Assembly (NCBI RefSeq): GCF_001279725.1
Contig: NZ_LGDE01000033.1
Coordinates: 1 to 11,149, forward strand
Direction: 5' to 3'
From: Streptomyces sp. WM4235
GTDB taxonomy: Bacteria > Actinomycetota > Actinomycetes > Streptomycetales > Streptomycetaceae
DNA length: 11,149 bases
Part shown: positions 6,061 to 11,149 of the stretch, one piece after another
How the letters are laid out: every line of letters starts with the position of its first letter
How positions within the stretch are numbered: position 1 is the first letter of the stretch
Made by a program: the position numbers and the translations under genes
Notes under the pieces: model-generated
The model's database searches: none
What the model was told of the DNA's origin: nothing
Seen by the model: only the letters and a program-made list of their open reading frames with translations

Positions 6061-6810
6061 GTGTTCAAGGATCGTGTGGTCGTGGTCACCGGCGCCGCTT
6101 CCGGCATCGGGAAGCAGACCGCGATCGAGTTCGCCCGGCAGGACGCGCGGGTCGTCGTCGCCGACATCGACGAGCGGCTCGGCACCGCCGTCGTCGACGA
6201 CCTGAAGGGCGACGGACTCGACGCCGTCTTCGTCAGGGCCGATCTCACCAGCGAAGCGGACTGCGAGAACCTCATCGGCGCCGCCGTCGAAACCTTCGGC
6301 GGGCTCGACGTCCTGGTCAACAACGCGGGGATCGAGATCTCGACGCCCCTGCACGAGATGTCCGAGCAGGAGTGGAACAAGCTCGTCGACACGAACCTGA
6401 AGAGCATGTTCCTGTGCTCGAAGCATGCCCTGCGCGAAATGGTCGAGGCGACCCAGGGCGTCATCGTGAACGTCTGCTCGGTCAGCGGGCTGGTCGCATG
6501 GCCCGGCATAGCCGCGTACAACGCCACGAAGGGCGGCGTGATGATGCTGACGAAGTCGCTCGCCGTCGACTACGCGCGGTACAACATCCGGGCGAACTGC
6601 GTCTGTCCCAGCATCATCGACACCCCCATGACCGACACGTCCGTCGACCACGACGCGTCGGTCAAGGAGGAGAAGGCGAAGCTGAACCCGATCGGGCGCC
6701 TGGGCACGCCCGAGGACGTGGCGAACGCGATCCTGTTCCTCGCCTCGGAGAAGTCCTCGTTCATCACCGGCGCCGCGCTCACCGTGGACGGCGGATACAC
6801 GGCCATCTAG
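6061..6810 (+). CDS. bacC: Dihydroanticapsin 7-dehydrogenase, BacC family SDR
   Basis: BacC oxidises the ring C7 hydroxyl of dihydroanticapsin to the ketone with NAD+, forming the epoxyketone warhead. The 249-residue protein is a canonical SDR: TGAASGIG (10-17), NNAG (87-90), Asn112, Ser140, Tyr153 and Lys157. Blocks matching B. subtilis BacC include NNAGIEI and HEM (98-100), SKHAL (120-124), CSVSGLVAWP (139-148), VCPSIIDTP (181-189) and the C-terminal DGGYTA. This match is more specific than for a generic SDR and is the best evidence for an anticapsin-type product. GTG at 6061 was chosen because GGAGAGGAAG (6046-6055) lies at proper spacing. An ATG at 6037 would overlap bacG by ten bases and add eight residues before the conserved part. 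A gap of 14 bases separates it from bacG. Confidence 0.9.
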   Translation: MFKDRVVVVTGAASGIGKQTAIEFARQDARVVVADIDERLGTAVVDDLKGDGLDAVFVRADLTSEADCENLIGAAVETFGGLDVLVNNAGIEISTPLHEMSEQEWNKLVDTNLKSMFLCSKHALREMVEATQGVIVNVCSVSGLVAWPGIAAYNATKGGVMMLTKSLAVDYARYNIRANCVCPSIIDTPMTDTSVDHDASVKEEKAKLNPIGRLGTPEDVANAILFLASEKSSFITGAALTVDGGYTAI

Positions 6811-6850
6811 GCCGTTCTGTTCAGGAAAACCGCAAGAAAGGTTGGTTGGA

Positions 6851-8143
6851 GTGTCGAACCGATTGAGCGTCGAGAAGGGCGCGGCCAGGTTCCCCTTGCT
6901 GCCGGTTCTCGCGCTGATGGCCGGCATCTTCGCGGTCGGCTCGGAAGAGCTCGTGGTGTCCCCGCTGCTCGTGGACATGGCCACGTCGTTCGACACCACG
7001 GTGTCCGTGATGGCCCTGTCAGTCAGCACCTACGGCATCAGCACGGCCGTCGGCGCTCTGCTCTTCGCCCCGCTCGGCGACCGCTTCTCGCGCCGCCTCA
7101 GCCTGACGATCGGGATGGCCGCGTTCGTCCTGGGGACCTTGCTGTGCGCGTTCGCCACCGGGCCCGGTGTGTTCTTCACGGGAAGGGCGCTGGCCGGTCT
7201 GGCGACGGGAGCCTTCGTGCCGACCGCCTACGCCTTCGTCGGTGACCACATCGCGTATGAGCATCGCGCCAGGGCCATGGGCATCCTGGTGTCCAGTTGG
7301 TCGATCTCGCTCGTGCTCGGCGTGCCCTTGGGTTCCTTCATCGGGCAATGGGCGAACTGGCGGTGGACCTTCGCCCTTCTCTCGGTCCTGGGCGTCTTCG
7401 TCGCCTGCGTGATGCTGGTCACCGGAAGCGGCACCGGCCCCGCCGGTGAGGAACCGTCCCGGCCGGCGGGGGACACGGCCCCGGTCTCGTCGGAGCAGTG
7501 GATCCGGTCGGCGGCCCGGGCGTTCCTGGCGCCGAAGGTGGGCCTGTACGTACTGGCGACCTTCCTGAACATGCTCGGGTTCTACGGCATGTACACCTTC
7601 CTCGGCAGCGCCATGCAGTACCGGTTCGGCGACGGAAGCTCCATGACCGGCCTCATGATCCTGCTGTACGGTCTCGGGTTCGCGACGAGCTTCGTCACCG
7701 GCAGGTGGGCCGACAGACTCGGCAAGGAACGAGTCCTCGTCGCACTGCTGGGCGGCCTGGTGCCGGCCCTGGTGGCCATCCCGCTGGTGGCCCGTTGGAC
7801 ACCCGTGTTGGTGATCTTCCTGTTCCTCTGGGGCGCGATGCAGAGCCTGGTCGTCACCTTGCTCAGCACGCTGCTCAGCGAGTCCTCCCAGCAGTACCGC
7901 GGGACCGTTCTCGCCTTCTACAGTCTCGCGACCAACCTCGCGGTGGCCCTGGGCGCCGCGCTGCTCGGCCCCCTGTTCACGGAGTACGGGTTCTCCGCCG
8001 TGGGTTGGGTCTGCGCCGGGATCACCCTCGTCGCCTTCGCGCTCGGTGGCTGGGCCCACCTACGGACCACCGTGCGGGCAACGGGCGTCGACGACGGGCC
8101 GGTTCACGTTCTCGAGACGAAGGCGGTGGGACGTGAGGACTGA
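6851..8143 (+). CDS. bacE: MFS exporter in the BacE position
   Basis: This 430-residue protein has about twelve hydrophobic segments in two halves, split by a polar Pro/Gly-rich loop at about 193-216. MFS motif A is seen as GDRFSRR (76-82) after the second segment and repeated as GRWADRLGKE (284-293) in the second half. Proton-driven drug efflux is typical of such proteins. In Bacillus, BacE sits in the same operon and protects the producer by exporting bacilysin, so export of anticapsin or a relative is inferred from position; the sequence alone shows only an MFS transporter of drug-efflux type. The start is GTG at 6851, with AGAAAGG (6835-6841) upstream; TTG at 6842 is an alternative. It follows bacC by 40 bases, and its end overlaps the next gene by 11 bases. 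Confidence 0.8.
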   Translation: MSNRLSVEKGAARFPLLPVLALMAGIFAVGSEELVVSPLLVDMATSFDTTVSVMALSVSTYGISTAVGALLFAPLGDRFSRRLSLTIGMAAFVLGTLLCAFATGPGVFFTGRALAGLATGAFVPTAYAFVGDHIAYEHRARAMGILVSSWSISLVLGVPLGSFIGQWANWRWTFALLSVLGVFVACVMLVTGSGTGPAGEEPSRPAGDTAPVSSEQWIRSAARAFLAPKVGLYVLATFLNMLGFYGMYTFLGSAMQYRFGDGSSMTGLMILLYGLGFATSFVTGRWADRLGKERVLVALLGGLVPALVAIPLVARWTPVLVIFLFLWGAMQSLVVTLLSTLLSESSQQYRGTVLAFYSLATNLAVALGAALLGPLFTEYGFSAVGWVCAGITLVAFALGGWAHLRTTVRATGVDDGPVHVLETKAVGRED

Positions 8144-9374
8144 ATTCGCGCGCAGAATACGCGACTTGCCCCGAAGTTCGTTCGCGACGACCGTCGGCAG
8201 GATCGCGGAGCTCGTGGAAGCGGGCGAGGACGTCGTCAACCTGTGCCAGGGCAACCCGGACCTCCCCACCCCGCCGCACATCGTCGAGGCCCTGCGCCGA
8301 GAGGTGCTCGACCCCGCCACACACCGGTATCCGGCATTCTCCGGCATGCTCGAACTCAAGGTCGCCATCGCCGAGTGGTACGCGGCTCACCACCAGGTTC
8401 AGCTGGACCCCGAGACGGAAGTCGCGATCCTCTTCGGTGCGAAGGCCGGACTGGTGGAGATCAGCCAGTGCTTCCTGAACCCGGGTGACGTCTGCCTCAT
8501 GCCGGATCCCGCCTTCCCGGACTACTGGGCGGGCGTGGTGCTGGCCAGAGCGCGCATGCATCCTCTTCCCCTTCTACGGGAGAACGGCTTCCTCCCGGAC
8601 TACGACGCCCTCGACCCGGCCGTCTGCGACATGGCCAAGCTGATGTTCTTGAACTACCCGAACAATCCGACCTCGGTGACGGCTCCGCTGGAGTTCCACG
8701 AGCGCACCGTCCGGTTCGCCGCCGCCCACGACGTGATCGTGGCGTCCGATTTCGCGTACGGGGCGCTGAGCCTGGACGGCGACACGCCGGTCTCGTTCCT
8801 GCGGGCGGCGGGAGCCAAGGACGTCGGTGTCGAGTTCATCTCGTTGTCCAAGATGTTCAACATGGCGGGATGGCGGATCGGTGCCGTCGTGGGCAACCGC
8901 GATGTCATCAGCGCCGTGAACCTCATCCAGGAGCATTGCTACGTCTCGCTCCCGCCGTTCATCCAGAGGGCGGCCGTCACGGCGTTGACCGGCCCTCAGG
9001 ATTGTGTCCGGGAACTGTCGGACATCTACGCACGCCGAAGGGACGGCTTCGTCGCCGGGTTGAGGGGCGCCGGATGGCACGTCGATGTGCCGCGGTCGAT
9101 CTTCGCCTGGCTGCCGATACCCGGTGCGGGCAGTTCCGTCGCGTTCGCCGACGAACTGCTCCGGACGGCCAAGGTGGCCGTGGCGCCCGGGCGTTGGTTC
9201 GGAGAGCACGGCGAAGGATACGTACGGGTGAGCCTCCTGGCACCCGAGGACAGACTCGAAGAGGCCATCGGCCGTCTCGCGGACTTCCGGACCACGCGCG
9301 AGTGGGAATCACCGTCGGCGGTGCTCGCCGCCCCCTCGCCGACGCCGAAATCCGGCAATCGGCCACATCAGTGA
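8133..9374 (+). CDS. bacF: PLP-dependent aminotransferase, BacF family
   Basis: BacF transaminates tetrahydro-4-hydroxyphenylpyruvate to tetrahydrotyrosine. The 413 residues show a class I/II fold-type I aminotransferase: QGNPDLPTPPHI (39-50), FGAKAGLVEI (101-110), NYPNNPT (174-180), SDFAYG (205-210) with Asp206 and Tyr209, and the Schiff-base Lys240 in SLSKMFNMAGWRIG. Arg365 in YVRVSLLAP fits the substrate-carboxylate arginine. Residues after about 388 form a Pro/Ser/Ala-rich tail that looks non-essential. GTG at 8133 lies inside the end of the exporter gene and follows AAGGCGGTGGG, so the two are probably translationally coupled. The frame stays open upstream to 8046, but that part lies inside the exporter and is out of character. 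Sequence alone would also fit an aspartate- or LL-diaminopimelate-type enzyme; the BacF assignment rests on context. Confidence 0.85.
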   Translation: MRTEFARRIRDLPRSSFATTVGRIAELVEAGEDVVNLCQGNPDLPTPPHIVEALRREVLDPATHRYPAFSGMLELKVAIAEWYAAHHQVQLDPETEVAILFGAKAGLVEISQCFLNPGDVCLMPDPAFPDYWAGVVLARARMHPLPLLRENGFLPDYDALDPAVCDMAKLMFLNYPNNPTSVTAPLEFHERTVRFAAAHDVIVASDFAYGALSLDGDTPVSFLRAAGAKDVGVEFISLSKMFNMAGWRIGAVVGNRDVISAVNLIQEHCYVSLPPFIQRAAVTALTGPQDCVRELSDIYARRRDGFVAGLRGAGWHVDVPRSIFAWLPIPGAGSSVAFADELLRTAKVAVAPGRWFGEHGEGYVRVSLLAPEDRLEEAIGRLADFRTTREWESPSAVLAAPSPTPKSGNRPHQ

Positions 9375-9394
9375 CGCGGAAGGGAATCCACGCC

Positions 9395-9685
9395 ATGGAC
9401 AACGCCATCAAGGGCAAGGACGTCATCGAGAGGGATCGCCGGGAGATCGACGGTCTCGACGCGCGCATCATCGAGTTGCTCGGGCAACGAGCGCGCGTCT
9501 CGGCGCGCATACAGGGGAACCGCATCAACGCCGGAGGCCCGCGCACGGTTCTGGCCCGAGAGGCGGAAGTCCTCGGCCGGTACCGGCACGGTCTCGGCGC
9601 GACGGGCACGCCGATCGCGATGCACGTGCTCCAGTTCTGCCGCGGCGCCAGTCCCGCGGCGGATTCGGCGCCGGCGACAACGTAG
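9395..9685 (+). CDS. Small AroQ-type chorismate mutase
   Basis: This enzyme would convert chorismate to prephenate, the substrate of the BacA homologue encoded by the first gene of the operon. The 96-residue, nearly all-helical protein matches stand-alone actinomycete AroQ enzymes: RREIDGLDARIIELLGQR (15-32), SARIQ (36-40), Arg43, GGPR (47-50) and ARE (54-56). It ends in a C-terminal helix MHVLQFCRG. Conserved arginines and Arg55-Glu56 fit the AroQ active site; a C-terminal tail of about 12 residues is Ala/Ser-rich. No secretion signal is seen. ATG at 9395 follows GGAAGGGA (9378-9385), 20 bases after bacF, so it is likely co-transcribed. The B. subtilis bac operon has no such gene. An aminodeoxychorismate mutase of the PapB type is a less likely alternative, as no pab-type genes are nearby. 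Confidence 0.85.
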   Translation: MDNAIKGKDVIERDRREIDGLDARIIELLGQRARVSARIQGNRINAGGPRTVLAREAEVLGRYRHGLGATGTPIAMHVLQFCRGASPAADSAPATT

Positions 9686-9713
9686 TGACGGTCCGGCCGG
9701 CCTCCGGCGCGTC

Positions 9714-9739
9714 GCTCCCACGACGAAGCGCACGGGAGC
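9714..9739 (+). terminator. Weak inverted repeat between chorismate mutase and Dabb genes
   Basis: GCTCCC (9714-9719) pairs with GGGAGC (9734-9739) across a 14-base loop, with no T-tract. It might end the operon before the Dabb gene, but a six-pair stem is weak evidence. Confidence 0.25.
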
Positions 9740-9749
9740 CCGCCCGCAT

Positions 9750-9785
9750 CCCCCACCCACGACACGACCCCCACCCACGACACGA
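9750..9785 (+). repeat. Two tandem 18-base copies
   Basis: The unit CCCCCACCCACGACACGA occurs twice without interruption (9750-9767 and 9768-9785) in the 142-base gap before the Dabb gene. The strand is C-rich and nearly free of T. Confidence 0.85.
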
Positions 9786-9827
9786 ACCGCCCCGCGCGGC
9801 CAGGTCCGGGTCGACCGGAGAACCACT

Positions 9828-10121
9828 GTGATACGACACGTCGTACTCTTCAAACTCAAGCCGGGATGCGACTGGAGCGATCCGCGTGTTCTGCGAGCGG
9901 AACGCACCGCGGCCAAGGTCGGCGACGAGGTGCCCGAGCTCAAGGAATGGCGCTACGGGCGCAACACCTCGACCCGCACCATCGCGTACGACTTCCTGGT
10001 CGACGGACTCCTCGACGACATGGAAGCGGTCGAGAGATATCTCGTCCACCCCTTCCACCAGGAAGCGATCACCCAGTGGCGAGCGATCAGTGACTGGGTC
10101 ATGGTCGACGTCGAAGAATAG
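9828..10121 (+). CDS. Dabb (dimeric alpha/beta barrel) domain protein
   Basis: This 97-residue protein fits the Dabb family (stress-responsive A/B barrel). The N-terminal strand MIRHVVLFKLK carries the usual His4. The strand around AYDFLVDGLLDD (53-64) follows, then YLVHPFHQEAITQW (71-84) and a final DWVMVD strand. It would be a cytoplasmic homodimer. Most members have no known function; some relatives in biosynthetic pathways, such as olivetolic acid cyclase, shape reactive intermediates, and the wider fold includes cofactor-free monooxygenases. A role in the pathway is inferred only from its place after chorismate mutase, in the same direction. The 142-base gap leaves open a separate transcript. 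GTG at 9828 follows GGAGA (9817-9821) with six bases between. No counterpart is known to me in the B. subtilis operon. Confidence 0.75.
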   Translation: MIRHVVLFKLKPGCDWSDPRVLRAERTAAKVGDEVPELKEWRYGRNTSTRTIAYDFLVDGLLDDMEAVERYLVHPFHQEAITQWRAISDWVMVDVEE

Positions 10122-10380
10122 TGGTCATCGCGCCTGGCTACCCTGCCCGCCGGTCCCGTCGCGCAACTGCTCGGCGCCGCGGTGGCGACCTTCCTCACTG
10201 CCGGCCCCCGGCCGGAAGCCTGGACCTCGCAGGTCCGGGAATCGCCGCGGTCCTGCCCACTCCCGACGTACTGCTGGTACCGCGCCATCCCCTCACCGGG
10301 GAGACGTGGCGCCCCGCGTCCGGCCCGGCGGCAGCGGTCGTACCCGTGGACGCGGGGGTCTGGGCCCACCCAGTGAGGCG
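10122..10380 (+). pseudogene. Frameshifted remnant of an unknown gene
   Basis: Two adjacent frames give protein-like sequence that joins well only with a shift near 10200-10220. The first runs directly after the Dabb stop codon: LATLPAGPVAQLLGAAV, then ATFLTAGP. The second continues in another frame: LDLAGPGIAAVLPTPDVLLV, then PRHPLTGETWRP and AAAVVPVDAGVWAHP. Third codon positions in the second piece are mostly G or C, as in real genes here. Protein character is lost after about 10375, where the recombinase fragment begins on the other strand. I do not recognise the family. A sequencing error could also produce the shift. Confidence 0.35.
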
Positions 10381-10391
10381 GCCCGGCGGCC

Positions 10392-10500
10392 GAACTCCGC
10401 GAGCGCGGCGACGACGTGGAGGATCAGACGCCCGCCGGGGTGGTGGTGTCCAGGTCCTCGTGGAGCGAGGTGCAGCCGCAGTCAGCCCCGTTCGAAGCAG
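10392..10500 (-). pseudogene. Frameshifted fragment of a serine recombinase (resolvase/invertase family)
   Basis: On the minus strand, GADCGCTSLHEDLDTTTP (about 10489-10437) is followed in a neighbouring frame by GGRLILHVVAALAEF (10436-10392). Together they match the end of the resolvase-family catalytic domain, where the pattern SLxExLDTTTPxGRLxFHVxAALAEF is highly conserved before the long E helix. One base lost or gained in the Thr/Pro codons explains the shift. The expected ERxLIxERT-type helix and the DNA-binding domain do not follow, so only about 35 codons survive. It is a relic of a mobile element or phage integration system and cannot be functional. Confidence 0.6.
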
Positions 10501-10656
10501 TGAGAGCCGACCGGGCGAAGGCTTCGCGGAGACCTTCAGGCGGTCACTCCCAGCGTCGGGGCCCGGACCCGAACCGGCCTTGCGCGGCGCCACACCTTCC
10601 CGAAGGTAAAATCCAGGCAATGTCGCGGGACGGGGAGTGGTCGGCGTTCTCCTGAA

Positions 10657-10680
10657 GGGAGTACGAGGCACTCGACTCCC
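10657..10680 (+). terminator. Strong hairpin upstream of the PucR-like gene
   Basis: GGGAGT (10657-10662) pairs with ACTCCC (10675-10680), and CGAG (10664-10667) pairs with CTCG (10671-10674), with one bulged A and a GCA loop. Ten base pairs make a stable structure. No T-tract follows. It ends 40 bases before the ATG at 10721 and could be a terminator or a leader/operator element. Confidence 0.45.
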
Positions 10681-10720
10681 CATGCGGGGGCAGGGCCTGC
10701 GCCTTGGGAACGAGGTAACA

Positions 10721-11149
10721 ATGTGTGAACTTCTGAACCGCATCTGGTCCCGACCGCGCCGGGAATGGACCCGGGTCCTGCGAAAGGAGCTGCCCGCGCT
10801 GGCCGCGGGGATCGTGGAAGAGTTGCGGGACGGCGTCCCCGGTCTGTCCTCTCGCATCGAGGGCATCGGCGACGAAGTCGTCAGGCAGCGGGTGGAGTCC
10901 GCGCTTCTCGCCGCCCTCGGCTACCGCGAGCCCATGGCCGCGCGACAGGACGAGGAAGTGGCTCGGCGACAGGACGCGCATGCCGGCGGCTCGTTGCCCA
11001 CCCTCAAGGCCGTTCCTTCGCAAGGATCCGGCACAGGGGCCGAACGTACGGGGCCCGAACGTGCTCGGCGAGAGCTCTTCGCCGTTCTCACATCTGACAT
11101 GCCCATGTCCGAAATAGCCCTGGCCGAACTGGCCGGCGCGGCCCGCTGG
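10721..11149 (+). CDS. PucR/CdaR-like transcriptional regulator, N-terminal part (runs off the window)
   Basis: ATG at 10721, preceded by GAGG at five bases, opens a frame that stays open for 143 codons to the window end. The N-terminal region (WTRVLRKELPALAAGIVEEL, 16-35, then RDGVPGLSSRIEG and QRVESALLAAL) resembles the helical RsbRD-like or PucR N-terminus common in Streptomyces regulators. The last part, RRELFAVLTSDMP followed by ALAELAGAAR, resembles the linker region of such proteins. The helix-turn-helix that would prove the call should lie at the missing C-terminus. A polar, Gln/Asp-rich stretch of about 30 residues separates the two. It could regulate the adjacent pathway or be unrelated. 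The identity is an inference from partial sequence. Confidence 0.5.
   Translation, partial: MCELLNRIWSRPRREWTRVLRKELPALAAGIVEELRDGVPGLSSRIEGIGDEVVRQRVESALLAALGYREPMAARQDEEVARRQDAHAGGSLPTLKAVPSQGSGTGAERTGPERARRELFAVLTSDMPMSEIALAELAGAARW

Noticed and set aside
7019..8059. A 346-codon minus-strand open frame opposite the exporter
   Set aside because: Composition is Gly/Glu/Arg/Gln-rich without domains, and the plus strand encodes a clear MFS protein with motif A. Same reasoning applies to the frame at 5992-7029 opposite bacC.
10195..10866. A 223-codon minus-strand open frame
   Set aside because: Arg/Pro/Ser-rich with no motif, and it spans the recombinase fragment in the wrong frame.
1..11149. 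CRISPR arrays, rRNA or tRNA genes, NRPS or PKS modules
   Set aside because: None seen: no regularly spaced repeats, no conserved RNA segments and no large modular frames.

Overview
The window looks like chromosomal DNA of a Streptomyces or a close actinomycete relative. Base composition is GC-rich, real reading frames have strong G/C third positions, GTG starts are frequent, and several proteins are typical of the group (DUF1203, DUF2637-like, PucR-like). All identifications come from reading motifs by eye; no database search was run.

Left flank (1-3302). On the minus strand there is a truncated membrane protein resembling DUF2637/spd-type proteins. It is preceded by a small unknown gene and by what may be the decayed 3' end of a third gene. 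On the plus strand is a DUF1203 gene followed by a hairpin. A minus-strand lipoprotein gene and a plus-strand TmrB-like P-loop protein are divergently arranged. About 670 bases without a gene (3303-3972) separate these from the main locus and hold a good promoter.

Core (3973-9685). Seven co-directional, tightly spaced or overlapping genes form a bacilysin/anticapsin-type pathway. They are the prephenate decarboxylase BacA, the cupin isomerase BacB, the SDR ene-reductase BacG, the SDR dihydroanticapsin dehydrogenase BacC, an MFS exporter in the BacE position, the PLP aminotransferase BacF, and a small chorismate mutase. A Dabb-domain gene (9828-10121) follows. Chorismate mutase would supply prephenate. 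BacA, BacB, BacG and BacF would convert it to tetrahydrotyrosine. BacC would make the ketone of anticapsin after an epoxidation step that has no clear enzyme here. The MFS protein would export the product. The ATP-grasp alanine-anticapsin ligase BacD is not in the window, so the expected product is free anticapsin or a related cyclohexane amino acid, unless a ligase lies elsewhere. The first gene has an in-frame TTA codon, suggesting bldA control. The BacB homologue has lost most ligands of its N-terminal metal site.

Right flank (10122-11149). A probable frameshifted gene remnant, a frameshifted fragment of a serine recombinase on the minus strand, a strong hairpin, and the 5' end of a PucR-like regulator running off the window. 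The recombinase remnant and the spd-like gene on the left suggest past mobile-element activity around the locus.
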